From: an uncultured Hyphomonas sp. | GTDB lineage: Bacteria > Pseudomonadota > Alphaproteobacteria > Caulobacterales > Hyphomonadaceae | Assembly (NCBI RefSeq): GCF_963678195.1 | Contig: NZ_OY782759.1 | Location: forward strand, 2,542,001-2,606,000 | Direction: 5' to 3' | DNA length: 64,000 nucleotides | Shown: in pieces, positions 25,641 through 34,160 of the stretch | How the letters are laid out: each line of letters starts with the position of its first letter | Position numbering within the stretch: the stretch's first letter is position 1 | The notes under the pieces: model-generated | What the model saw: the letters and a program-made list of their open reading frames with translations, nothing else | Database searches by the model: none | Told to the model about the DNA's origin: nothing | Made by a program: the position numbers and the translations under genes

Positions 25641-25840
25641 TTGAACGCGTTACCCGGCTTCAGGCCAAGCGCCTTGAAAATCAGCGCGGCCGGGCAGAAG
25701 CCCGTGAACGCCGCCTGGAACATGTTCAGCCCGGCAAACGCCGTCAGCAGGAACCAGTAAGGCGATACGAAATAGCCAAGCGCCAGGCTCAGCGAAACAA
25801 CGACGCCAGCGAAAGCAAAAACAGCACGATCGACATTCAT
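25637..25840 (-). CDS. YgaP-like (DUF2892) inner-membrane protein
   Basis: A 67-residue protein with two membrane helices ('VFAFAGVVVSLSLALGYFV', 'WFLLTAFAGLNMFQAAFTGF') and the family ending 'FCPAALIFKALGLKPG'. In Escherichia coli the same domain is fused to a rhodanese in YgaP. Here a rhodanese is encoded separately in the divergent operon. It likely binds or passes sulfane sulfur or thiocyanate at the membrane (inference from the family). The ATG at 25840 follows AGAGGA; an earlier start at 25870 is less supported. Confidence 0.88.
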   Translation of the reverse strand: MNVDRAVFAFAGVVVSLSLALGYFVSPYWFLLTAFAGLNMFQAAFTGFCPAALIFKALGLKPGNAFK

Positions 25841-25890
25841 CTTGAACATCCTCTGAGTTGCATCAGGCACTCAGCCTGAATGGGTTGGGA

Positions 25891-26349
25891 TCAGGCGGTC
25901 AGCCTGAAGGTTGACTGGATCCACCGGGCGAGGCCTTCGCCCGTCTGGGCGCCTGCCTGGTTGGCGATGAGGCTTCCATCCTCCCAGGCCAGCAGGGTCG
26001 GGATGCCCCGGATACCGAGCTTGCCGGCAGCCTCCTGGTTCTTGTCGGAATTCAGCTTGAAGAAACGGACCTGATCAGCAAAGCGCGTGGCGGCGGCTTC
26101 ATAAGCGGGGGCCATCATCCGGCACGGGCCGCACCAGGGCGCCCAGACGTCCAGCACGAAGGCACCGGTGTCGCGGGCGATGAGGCGTTCCAGCATGGCG
26201 CCGTCAATGTCCACCGGTGTCTGCGTGGCCAGAGGCTGGCTGCACTTGCCGCATTTGCCTGCGGAGAGCGGCTTGCCGGCCGCGACGCGATTGGGCGCGC
26301 CGCAACTGGTACAGATGGCAATGCGGTCTTTGACGGTTGTGTCCACCAT
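25891..26349 (-). CDS. trxC: Thioredoxin 2 (TrxC)
   Basis: A 152-residue thioredoxin with an N-terminal zinc-binding region (C13-x2-C16 and C33-x2-C36) and the redox centre W72-C-G-P-C76 in 'DVWAPWCGPCRMMAPAYEAA'. The cis-Pro loop 'IRGIPTLLAWEDGSLI' is present. It reduces disulfides or persulfides in the cytoplasm. It lies 18 bases after the SQR gene, so it likely removes persulfides made during sulfide oxidation. Confidence 0.95.
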   Translation of the reverse strand: MVDTTVKDRIAICTSCGAPNRVAAGKPLSAGKCGKCSQPLATQTPVDIDGAMLERLIARDTGAFVLDVWAPWCGPCRMMAPAYEAAATRFADQVRFFKLNSDKNQEAAGKLGIRGIPTLLAWEDGSLIANQAGAQTGEGLARWIQSTFRLTA

Positions 26350-26367
26350 GACGGACTCCTCTGCGGA

Positions 26368-27639
26368 TTACTTCAGCTTGTAGGTTTTCAGCAGGTTGAG
26401 GGCCGCATTCTCGTAGAAGGTTTCCGAGCGGCCGGCCTTGATCTTGCCAAGGAAGTATTTCTCGAACCCGACCTTTGCGGTGTGCACCCAGCCGCCGGAG
26501 ACGGACCAGTTCACATTGCGCGGCGGGATCTGCGGCTGGGCAACAAAGGCCACACCGCCGTCACCGAAGTCGGCAATGCAGATGGCGTTCCAGCTCGCTT
26601 CGTGGGTCGGTTCCTTCCCGCGCAGGATCTGGCCGAGATTCTCTGCGATCGCTGTGACCATGGATTCGATCATGAAGCCCGTCTTCGGCACGCCCACCGG
26701 CACCGGCGTCTTGCCGACCGGAGGAATGGCGATGCAAACGCCAAGGCCCAGGACTTCCGGGTATTTCGGATTGCGCTGGTGCTTGTCGGTGATGACGAAG
26801 CCACGCGGATTGACGAGGCCGTCGATGTCCCGCACCGCCGGCACGCCGCGGAACGGCGGCAGCATCATCGAATACTTCATCGGAAGCTCGTGGATCTCCT
26901 TGGTGGAGCCGTCCTCGTTGACTTCCTCGACAATCATCTTGTCGGCTTCGACCTTCTGGACCTTTGCGTTGCAGATCCACTTGATGTGCCGCTCGCGCAT
27001 TTCGCTTTCGAGCAGGCCCTTGGTGTCGCCCACCCCGTCGAGGCCCAGATGGCCGATATAGGGTTCGGAGGTCACAAAGGTCATCGGCACCTGGTCGCGG
27101 ATCTTCCGCTTGCGCAGTTCCGTCTCGATGATCATCGCGGTTTCATAGGCCGGGCCGTAACAGGAGGCGCCCTGAACCGCGCCCACAATGACGGGCCCCG
27201 GATCTTTGCAGAATTCTTCGAATGCCTTGTAACCGGCTTCGGCATGATCGATGTGGCAGACAGATTGCGTGAACCCGCCATCCGGACCAAGGCCTTCGAT
27301 TTCGTCGAACGCCAGTTCCGGGCCGGTCGCGATGACAAGATAGTCGTAGTCAACGAAGGAGCCGTCCGCCATGCGCAGGCGCTTGTTTTCCGGCTCGACT
27401 TTCTCTGCGGCGCCGACGACCAGTTGCACGCGGCGCTTTTTCATCGGCTTTTCAAGGTCGACGATAATGTCTTCACGGTCTCGCCAGCCGACCAGAACCC
27501 AGGGGTTCGAAGGCACGAACTGGTAGAAGTCCGTCTCGTTGACGGCGATCACTTCATCCTGCCGCCGCACAGTCTTGCGAATCTCATAAGCGGCGATGAC
27601 GCCGCCCAGTCCTGCACCCAACACTACAATCTTTGCCAT
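26368..27639 (-). CDS. sqr: Sulfide:quinone oxidoreductase
   Basis: A 423-residue FAD enzyme that oxidises sulfide to sulfane sulfur and reduces quinone at the membrane. The FAD fold is 'KIVVLGAGLGGVIAAYEIRK'. Three cysteines, C128, C160 ('GAVQGASCYGPAYE') and C354 ('ASWNAICIADFGDGG'), lie almost exactly where the three redox cysteines of the Acidithiobacillus ferrooxidans enzyme sit (128, 160, 356). 'LGLGVCIAIPPVGKTPVP' and 'VPKTGFMIESMVTAIAENL' are typical of SQR. It is first in the leftward operon. Confidence 0.92.
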   Translation of the reverse strand: MAKIVVLGAGLGGVIAAYEIRKTVRRQDEVIAVNETDFYQFVPSNPWVLVGWRDREDIIVDLEKPMKKRRVQLVVGAAEKVEPENKRLRMADGSFVDYDYLVIATGPELAFDEIEGLGPDGGFTQSVCHIDHAEAGYKAFEEFCKDPGPVIVGAVQGASCYGPAYETAMIIETELRKRKIRDQVPMTFVTSEPYIGHLGLDGVGDTKGLLESEMRERHIKWICNAKVQKVEADKMIVEEVNEDGSTKEIHELPMKYSMMLPPFRGVPAVRDIDGLVNPRGFVITDKHQRNPKYPEVLGLGVCIAIPPVGKTPVPVGVPKTGFMIESMVTAIAENLGQILRGKEPTHEASWNAICIADFGDGGVAFVAQPQIPPRNVNWSVSGGWVHTAKVGFEKYFLGKIKAGRSETFYENAALNLLKTYKLK

Positions 27640-27797
27640 GGCCCTACTCCCTGTGGGATTAATTCTTTGTATGCGTTATCTCTTATATTCGTGTTTTATA
27701 AAATGCGCATTATGTCGCATGTTTAATCTGCCCGCGCGACTGTATTCCGGATGAAAAGAACAGGCGTGCGCGCATGCGCAAAGAAAAGGAGTCCTCT
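27640..27797. promoter_or_regulatory. Divergent promoter/operator region of the sulfide-response locus
   Basis: A 158-base AT-rich gap between the divergent SQR and rhodanese genes. It contains the perfect palindrome TTTTATAAAA (27694-27703) and an overlapping inverted repeat ATGCG-N8-CGCAT (27703-27720), plus another ATGCG at 27671. Such elements fit binding by the dimeric ArsR-type repressor encoded at the end of the rightward operon. Exact promoter boxes cannot be assigned with confidence. Confidence 0.5.
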
Positions 27798-28157
27798 ATG
27801 GCTGATCCCCGCGACCTTTCCCCTGCAACCGTTTGCGATAGCCTCAAGGCCAATGAGATCATGCTCGTGGATGTGCGGGAGCCGAACGAATTTGCGTTCG
27901 AGCGTATTCACGGCGCGCTGCTCCACCCGCTCTCGACCTTCGAACCGAAAGCCATCCCGACCGACCCCGGCCGCAAGATCGTGTTTCATTGCGGCTCCGG
28001 CAAACGCTCACGCGCTGCGCTTGATGCCTTCATGGCCGCGACAGGCGCCGACGCCGCCCATATGGCTGGCGGAATCATGAAGTGGAAGGCCGATGGGCTT
28101 CCCTGCGTCCAGATCAATCCCGCAACCGGCAAGGTGGAAGACCATGGCCGTTACTAG
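27798..28157 (+). CDS. Single-domain rhodanese (sulfurtransferase)
   Basis: A 119-residue rhodanese with the active-site loop 'IVFHCGSGKRSRAAL' (catalytic Cys65) and the family motif 'IMLVDVREPNEFAFERIHGA'. It would move sulfane sulfur from SQR-derived persulfide to an acceptor such as glutathione or cyanide. The ATG at 27798 follows AAAAGGA. The end overlaps the adaptor gene by 14 bases, so the two are translated together. Confidence 0.93.
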   Translation: MADPRDLSPATVCDSLKANEIMLVDVREPNEFAFERIHGALLHPLSTFEPKAIPTDPGRKIVFHCGSGKRSRAALDAFMAATGADAAHMAGGIMKWKADGLPCVQINPATGKVEDHGRY

Positions 28158-29127
28158 AACGCTCTTTCTCAGTGCGGCCTTTGCCGCCCTCTCCCTTCCG
28201 GTGTCCGCCCAGGTCATGACCGTCGAGGAATCGGTGGTGATGGATTACCGTCCGGCCGTCGCACGGATCGAGGCGGCGGACTCTGCCACCGCCCGTTCAC
28301 GGCTGCAGGGCGTCATCTCCCGCCTGTCCATCGATGAAGGCGATGTCGTGGACGCCGGCGAGCTGGTGGCCGTTGTAACGGACGCCACCATCGCACCCAG
28401 CATCTCTGCGCTCGCCTCCCGTATCCAGGGCCTGCAGGCACAGATCCGACAGGCCGAGGAAGACCTGACCCGGAATGAGGCTCTGTTTGAACAAGGCTTC
28501 TTCCCCAAGGCGCGCCTTGATGAACAGCGCACAAATCTGGACGTCCTGAAACGAAACCTCTCTTCAGCGCAGTCTGAACGCAACGCGCTCGGCGCCCGGC
28601 AAGCCGAAGGCCGCATTCTTGCGCCCGCCAATGCCAAGGTCACCGGTGTGAATGTGGTCGAAGGCTCGGTCGTTTCGCCTGGCGAAGTGATCGCGACCTT
28701 TGCCACCGTAAACGGCGTGGTGCGTCTCTCCCTGCCGGAACGGCACGCGGCCCAGATCAGTGAAGGTGAGACCTTCGCCCTGCGCCTGCCGACCCGCGGC
28801 GACGACGTGCGCACCGCGACCATCGTCAAAGTCTATCCCGAACTGCGCAACGGCGAACTGATTGCCGACGCCACCGTGCCCGGCGGGCTGGATGCCCTGG
28901 TCGGCGAACGGGTCGATGTGCTGGCCCCGGTCGGTGAACGCCGCGCCATCCTCGTGCCGAAGGACTATGTCTCGACCCGCTATGGCGTGGACTTCGTCCG
29001 TGTGCAGGTGGGTGACCGGTTCGTCGATGCGCCAATCGCGCTCGCCGCGCCGCTGGCTGACACCGAAGGCAAATATGAAGTGCTCACCGGTCTGAAGCCC
29101 GGGGACAAAATCGAAAAGCCGGAGTAA
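28144..29127 (+). CDS. RND efflux periplasmic adaptor (membrane fusion protein)
   Basis: A 327-residue adaptor with a signal peptide ('TLFLSAAFAALSLPVSAQ'). It has half-lipoyl and coiled-coil parts ('GVISRLSIDEGDVVDAGELV', 'SRIQGLQAQIRQAEEDLTRN') and a C-terminal beta domain. It links the RND permease encoded 6 bases downstream to an outer-membrane duct, most likely the TolC-type protein of the divergent operon. Confidence 0.92.
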   Translation: MAVTRTLFLSAAFAALSLPVSAQVMTVEESVVMDYRPAVARIEAADSATARSRLQGVISRLSIDEGDVVDAGELVAVVTDATIAPSISALASRIQGLQAQIRQAEEDLTRNEALFEQGFFPKARLDEQRTNLDVLKRNLSSAQSERNALGARQAEGRILAPANAKVTGVNVVEGSVVSPGEVIATFATVNGVVRLSLPERHAAQISEGETFALRLPTRGDDVRTATIVKVYPELRNGELIADATVPGGLDALVGERVDVLAPVGERRAILVPKDYVSTRYGVDFVRVQVGDRFVDAPIALAAPLADTEGKYEVLTGLKPGDKIEKPE

Positions 29128-29133
29128 CCGCGC

Positions 29134-32100
29134 ATGAAACCGGACGTCTCGGGTTCCATCACACGGTCGACCATCCGGTCGCCGCTGACACCGCTCTTCC
29201 TGCTGACGGCGCTCGCGGTCGGCCTTGTTGCATTGCTCTCCATCCCGCGGGAGGAAGAGCCGCAGATTTCCGTTCCCATGGTCGACATGATCGTGCAGGC
29301 GCCGGGCCTGAAAGCGCCGGACGTGGTGGAACAGGTCACCGAACCCCTGGAAAACATCATCAAGGCCATTCCGGACGTCGAACACGTCTACTCGCAGAGC
29401 CGCGATGACGGCGCGATGGTCACGGCCCGTTTCAATGTCGGCACCGATGCCGATGACGCGATCCTCCGCGTGCATGAAAAGATCCGCGCGAACATGGACC
29501 GGATCCCGCCGGATGTGCCCATGCCGCTGGTCGTGGGCCGGGGGATCAATGACGTCTCCATCGTCACGCTGACCCTGTCGCCGGAGGAATGGACCGGGGA
29601 CGTCTGGACAGACACCACGCTGCGCATGCTCGCAGAAGAGCTGCAGTCCGAACTCATCAAGATCGACGATGTCGGCCTGACCACGATCATCGGCGGCCGC
29701 CCGCTGGAATTGCGCGTGGAGCCGGACATTCAGGCGATGGCCGCCTATGGCGTGCCGCTGCAGACGCTGGTCCAGTCCGTCGGACAAGCCGCAGCCGCAA
29801 TGCCGGTCGGCTCTGCCCGCCAGGATGGCGACACGTTGCTGGTTCAGGCAGGCGACCGGATTGATGCGGTCGGCGAACTGGAGCGTCTTGAGATCCCGGG
29901 CGCCGATGGCCGCACGGTTTACCTCTCCGATGTCGCCACGATCCGCGTGGCCGGCGCGGAAAGCGACTCCCGCGTCTGGACGCTCGACCGCCGCGCAGAT
30001 GGCGAAGGCTTTGCCGCGCGTCCGGCTGTAACCCTCTCCCTCGCCAAGCGCCCCGGCGCCAATGCCGTGAACGTGGCCGAAGCCATCCTGCACCGGGTCG
30101 ACCTTCTGAAAGGCGGCCTGATCCCGGAAGGCGTGCGCGTCGAGGTCACCCGCGACTATGGCGAGACGGCGAACCACAAGGCCAATGAACTCCTGTTCCA
30201 CCTCGGCCTCGCCACCATTTCCATCGTGATCCTGATCGCCTTTGCGATTGGCTGGCGCGAAGCGCTGGTGACCCTCATCGTGATCCCGACCACCATCCTG
30301 CTGACGCTCTTTGCGTCGCTGATGATGGGCTACACGATCAACCGCGTGTCCCTGTTCGCCCTGATCTTCTCCATCGGTATCCTCGTGGACGATGCCATCG
30401 TCATCATTGAGAATATCGCCCGCCACTGGGCCATGAAGGACGGACGTTCCCGCGTGGCTGGCGCCATTGATGCGGTTTCCGAAGTCGGCAACCCGACGAT
30501 CATCGCCACGCTGACCGTGATCGCGGCCCTCCTGCCGATGATGTTCGTGTCCGGATTGATGGGGCCTTACATGGCGCCGATCCCGGCGAATGCTTCGGCC
30601 GCCATGCTGTTCTCATTCTTCGTCGCCGTCGGGGTCGCGCCATGGCTGATGATGAAGATTGCCGGCAAGGCCCCGCTGCATGGCCACGGCGCCAGCGGCG
30701 AGGAAGACCATCCCGAAGGCGCCGAAGCGACCCGTCTCGCCGCCTTCTATACGAAGGTCGCCAGCCCGATCATCTCCTCACGCAGGAATTCGTGGATCTT
30801 CCTGATCGCCGTCGGCATTGCCACGCTCGCCTCGCTCAGCCTGTTCTATTTCAAGGTCGTGCCGGTGAAGCTGCTGCCGTTCGACAACAAGTCGGAAATC
30901 CAGGTCGTGGTCGACCTGCCGGAAGGCGCCTCGGTCGAGGATACGGAACGCGCCCTCTTCGCACTCGCCGATGCGATCCGCGACGTCGATGAAGTCGAGA
31001 CCATTCAGGCCTATGCCGGGACAGCCGCGCCCTTCAACTTCAACGGCCTCGTGCGCCATTACTTCCTGCGCGCTGCGCCGGAACTCGGCGACCTGCAGGT
31101 GAACCTCTCCGAGAAGTCCCACCGCAAGCGGGCGAGCCATCCGATCGCGCTCGACATCCGTGAGCGCCTGCTCGCCTTGCCCATGCCGGAAGGCACCAGC
31201 GTGAAAGTGGTCGAGGTTCCGCCCGGCCCGCCAGTGCTCTCCACGCTGCTGGCCGAGATCTACGGTCCGACGCCGGAAGCCCGCCGCGAGACGGCCGCTA
31301 TCGTCGAGCAATTCTTCAATGACACCGACTTTATCGTCGACGTCGACAATTCCATCGGCGATCCGGCCCCGCGCCTGACCGTCTCGGTGGATGAACCCCG
31401 CGCCGCAGATTATGGCGTCCAGCAACAGGATATTCTCGATACGATTGCCCTCACCTTTGCGGGCCAGACGGTTGGCGTCAGCCCCCGCAGCGAAGGCCGT
31501 GATCCGCTCGACATCCGCATCCGCCTGCCGAAGTCGGAACGCAACTGGTCCCAGGAGATCGCCACCATTCCGGTGCCGGCCCGCCTCGCTGGCCCGAACG
31601 CGCCGCCCGTCGAACTGGGCGCGCTGGTCGATGTCTCGGAGGAATTCGGTTCCCCGGTCATCTTCCGCCGCGATGGCTATTTCGCCGACATGGTGATGGG
31701 CGAACTGGCCGGCCGGTTCGAAGCACCGATCTACGGCATGTTCGAAATTCAGGACAAAGTGAAAGCGTTCGACTGGGCCGCTGCTGGCCTCACCGCGCCA
31801 GCTGTGCGCATGTATGGCCAGCCGGCGGACGATACCCAGCCGACCCTGCTCTGGGACGGCGAATGGGAGATCACCTATGTCACCTTCCGCGACATGGGCG
31901 CAGCCTTCGCGGTGGCCCTGCTGGCGATCTATATCCTCGTCGTCGGGCAGTTCGGGACGTTCCGCGTGCCCCTGATCATCCTGACGCCGGTGCCGCTGAC
32001 GCTGATCGGCATCATGATCGGCCACTGGCTGTTCGGGGCGCCGTTCACGGCGACGTCGATGATCGGCTTCATCGCGCTTGCCGGGATTATCGTGCGCAAC

Positions 32101-32427
32101 TCGATCCTGCTGGTGGACTTCATCCGCCATCTCGAAGACGGCAAGACACCGCTGAAGGAAGTGCTGCTGCACGCTGGCGCCATCCGCTTCAAGCCGATCC
32201 TGCTGACCGCCCTGGCGGCCATGATCGGGGCAGCGGTGATCCTGACGGACCCGATTTTCCAGGGTCTGGCCATCTCACTGCTGTTCGGACTGGCCTCTTC
32301 GACAGCGCTGACCGTATTGGTGATTCCCGCGATCTACGTCGCTCTGCGCGGCCCCGACTGGCTGCCCGAGAAAAGAGGCACGGAATCTGCTGACACAGCA
32401 GGAACCGTTAAGGAGGTACACAGCTGA
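29134..32427 (+). CDS. RND efflux transporter permease
   Basis: A 1097-residue inner-membrane pump with the usual twelve-helix, two-repeat plan. Proton-relay residues are present: 'GILVDDAIVIIENIARHWAM' in TM4 (Asp-Asp). TM10 reads 'GIIVRNSILLVDFIRHLEDG', with Arg where HAE1 pumps such as AcrB have Lys. Large periplasmic loops follow TM1 and TM7. It belongs to the AcrB-like superfamily; its substrate is unknown, but operon context with rhodanese and a sulfide-type repressor points to a sulfur-linked toxicant. It overlaps the repressor gene by one base. Confidence 0.93.
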   Translation: MKPDVSGSITRSTIRSPLTPLFLLTALAVGLVALLSIPREEEPQISVPMVDMIVQAPGLKAPDVVEQVTEPLENIIKAIPDVEHVYSQSRDDGAMVTARFNVGTDADDAILRVHEKIRANMDRIPPDVPMPLVVGRGINDVSIVTLTLSPEEWTGDVWTDTTLRMLAEELQSELIKIDDVGLTTIIGGRPLELRVEPDIQAMAAYGVPLQTLVQSVGQAAAAMPVGSARQDGDTLLVQAGDRIDAVGELERLEIPGADGRTVYLSDVATIRVAGAESDSRVWTLDRRADGEGFAARPAVTLSLAKRPGANAVNVAEAILHRVDLLKGGLIPEGVRVEVTRDYGETANHKANELLFHLGLATISIVILIAFAIGWREALVTLIVIPTTILLTLFASLMMGYTINRVSLFALIFSIGILVDDAIVIIENIARHWAMKDGRSRVAGAIDAVSEVGNPTIIATLTVIAALLPMMFVSGLMGPYMAPIPANASAAMLFSFFVAVGVAPWLMMKIAGKAPLHGHGASGEEDHPEGAEATRLAAFYTKVASPIISSRRNSWIFLIAVGIATLASLSLFYFKVVPVKLLPFDNKSEIQVVVDLPEGASVEDTERALFALADAIRDVDEVETIQAYAGTAAPFNFNGLVRHYFLRAAPELGDLQVNLSEKSHRKRASHPIALDIRERLLALPMPEGTSVKVVEVPPGPPVLSTLLAEIYGPTPEARRETAAIVEQFFNDTDFIVDVDNSIGDPAPRLTVSVDEPRAADYGVQQQDILDTIALTFAGQTVGVSPRSEGRDPLDIRIRLPKSERNWSQEIATIPVPARLAGPNAPPVELGALVDVSEEFGSPVIFRRDGYFADMVMGELAGRFEAPIYGMFEIQDKVKAFDWAAAGLTAPAVRMYGQPADDTQPTLLWDGEWEITYVTFRDMGAAFAVALLAIYILVVGQFGTFRVPLIILTPVPLTLIGIMIGHWLFGAPFTATSMIGFIALAGIIVRNSILLVDFIRHLEDGKTPLKEVLLHAGAIRFKPILLTALAAMIGAAVILTDPIFQGLAISLLFGLASSTALTVLVIPAIYVALRGPDWLPEKRGTESADTAGTVKEVHS

Positions 32428-32747
32428 TGGCCGCAAGAAAGATAGCCGCCAACGACGCCTATGAGGTGGTTTCGGACAGCATTCATGAGGCATCCGAAGT
32501 CATGAAGGCGATGTCGAGCGAGACCCGCCTGAAGATCCTTTGTGCGCTCAGCGAGGGGGGCGAGTTGCCGGTTGGCGAGCTCGCCAACCTGACCGAACAG
32601 TCGCACTCGGCGGTCTCCCAGCACCTTGCAAAGCTGCGCGCCGCAAATCTGGTCGAATCGCGCCGGGATGCACAGACGATCTACTATCGCTGCAGCGGCG
32701 GCGTCGGCCGCGCGCTGATCAACACGCTCTGCGATTATTACCGGTAA
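32427..32747 (+). CDS. ArsR family repressor, SqrR/BigR-like persulfide sensor candidate
   Basis: A 106-residue winged-helix repressor: 'SSETRLKILCALSEGGELPV', 'GELANLTEQSHSAVSQHLAK', 'LRAANLVESRRDAQTIYYRC'. Cys39 (in ILC) and Cys102 (in INTLCDYYR) lie in the helices that carry the two sensing cysteines of SqrR and BigR; a third, Cys89, is also present. Those proteins form a di- to tetrasulfide bridge and leave DNA when sulfane sulfur rises. No metal-site set is obvious. It likely controls both arms of this divergent sulfide locus. Confidence 0.85.
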   Translation: MAARKIAANDAYEVVSDSIHEASEVMKAMSSETRLKILCALSEGGELPVGELANLTEQSHSAVSQHLAKLRAANLVESRRDAQTIYYRCSGGVGRALINTLCDYYR

Positions 32748-32759
32748 AAACGCTGGCCC

Positions 32760-34160
32760 TTACCAGCCGCCGCCAATCGCCTTCACATAGGCAATCTGAG
32801 CTGTGGCATAGGTCAGCTGTGCCTCGGCAAAAGCGGACTCGCTGCTCGCCAGTCCGGCCTCCACGGTGAGCAGGTCTGAGAGATCGATCGCGCCATCAAG
32901 ATACTCGCCCCGACTGATCTCTGCGGCCGACTGCGCCGCCGTCAGGGCTTCTTTGGCCAGGTCGAGGGCCGCTTTGCCATTGTTGACGCCGACCAGCGCA
33001 TTTTCGACATCAAGCAGTGCCTGCAGGAGGGTTTGCTTGTACGAAACAAGCGCCGCACGCTCGGCCCCCTTCGCCTGATCAATCGCCGCATTCAGTTGGC
33101 CGAAATCAAGGATCTTCCAACTAAGTGACGGGCCAATCGAGAATCCGACGAACCGGCCCTCCAGCAGGTCTGAAAGGCTCCGCACCTGGCCCTGCGCTCC
33201 CGGCCCGGGCTCTGTCAGACTCGCATTGAGCGTGATCTGAGGAAAATACTGCGCTCGGGCGGTGGCCGTGTTCGCTTCGCTTGCCTCAAGCTGGTTTTGC
33301 GCCGCAATGATGTCAGGACGGCGGGACAAGAGATCCTCCGGGGTGCCTGCCGCAGGAAGGTCTGCAAATAGCACAATGGGCTTTTGCTCAGTAAGCTCGG
33401 CATTGACGTCCCCCGGCGGCAAACCCGCAAGCACCGCAAGCTGGTTTTTTGTGTTCGCCAATTGGGTCTGAAGCCCAGGCAGCGGTGCCTCAACCGCCGC
33501 AAGCTGGCTGTTGGCACGTGCCATGTCGAGCTTGCTGGCTGCTCCGTATTCAAGCCGGGCGCCGACGATATCGCGGATCTTTTGTTGTGCCTTGATCTGC
33601 CGCTGCTGAATGGCGACCCTGTCCTGCAAGGACCGCACGGAATCATAGGTCTGGGCGATCTGCGCTGCCAGCGAAACGCGTGTCGCGAAATAGTTCGCTT
33701 CCGCTGCGCGCAGACCCGCCTGTTTTGATTTCCGCGCCAGGAGGCCGCCCCCGAAAAGCGGGATCTCCCAGCTTGAATCAAAGCTCGCCGAATAAGTGGG
33801 GGCAGAAGCGCTCGTTGACCCAACGCGCAGGGCTGAACTGCTCAGAACAGCCGACGGCAAAAGATCTGCTGTCGCCTGACCGAGACCTGCACGTGCCTGC
33901 GCGATCTGCGCTTCAGCTGCCTGAAGTGACAGACCGCGTTTCATGGCGATGGCCATGATTTTATCCAGGTCTTCATCTTTCAGGGCGAGCCACCAGTCGG
34001 ATTGCCGGGCAGCACTGTCCGTCGGCACCTCTGTGATCGATGTCGAATAAGCTGCCGGTGTTTCGATCGGCATCGGATCCGGCAAGGGCCGGACCGCACA
34101 GGCCGAGAGAGACCAGATGGCAATGGCCGAACATGCCGCACACCGCGTAATAGACGTCAT
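32760..34160 (-). CDS. NodT/OprM family outer membrane efflux lipoprotein
   Basis: A 466-residue outer-membrane factor with a lipoprotein signal ('CSAIAIWSLSACAVRPLPDP', lipid Cys21) and two OEP domains ('GLSLQAAEAQIAQARAGLGQ', 'NAALDQAKGAERAALVSYKQ'-like coiled coils). It belongs with the RND permease and adaptor directly upstream on the same strand (4-base overlap). Its 3' end is 12 bases from the stop of the convergent ArsR gene. Confidence 0.93.
   Translation of the reverse strand: MTSITRCAACSAIAIWSLSACAVRPLPDPMPIETPAAYSTSITEVPTDSAARQSDWWLALKDEDLDKIMAIAMKRGLSLQAAEAQIAQARAGLGQATADLLPSAVLSSSALRVGSTSASAPTYSASFDSSWEIPLFGGGLLARKSKQAGLRAAEANYFATRVSLAAQIAQTYDSVRSLQDRVAIQQRQIKAQQKIRDIVGARLEYGAASKLDMARANSQLAAVEAPLPGLQTQLANTKNQLAVLAGLPPGDVNAELTEQKPIVLFADLPAAGTPEDLLSRRPDIIAAQNQLEASEANTATARAQYFPQITLNASLTEPGPGAQGQVRSLSDLLEGRFVGFSIGPSLSWKILDFGQLNAAIDQAKGAERAALVSYKQTLLQALLDVENALVGVNNGKAALDLAKEALTAAQSAAEISRGEYLDGAIDLSDLLTVEAGLASSESAFAEAQLTYATAQIAYVKAIGGGW

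Noticed and set aside
28564-30426. Long open frame (about 620 codons) opposite the adaptor and RND permease
   Set aside because: It is a shadow of GC-rich coding sequence; the protein has no membrane or enzyme motif and the plus strand encodes clear pump proteins.
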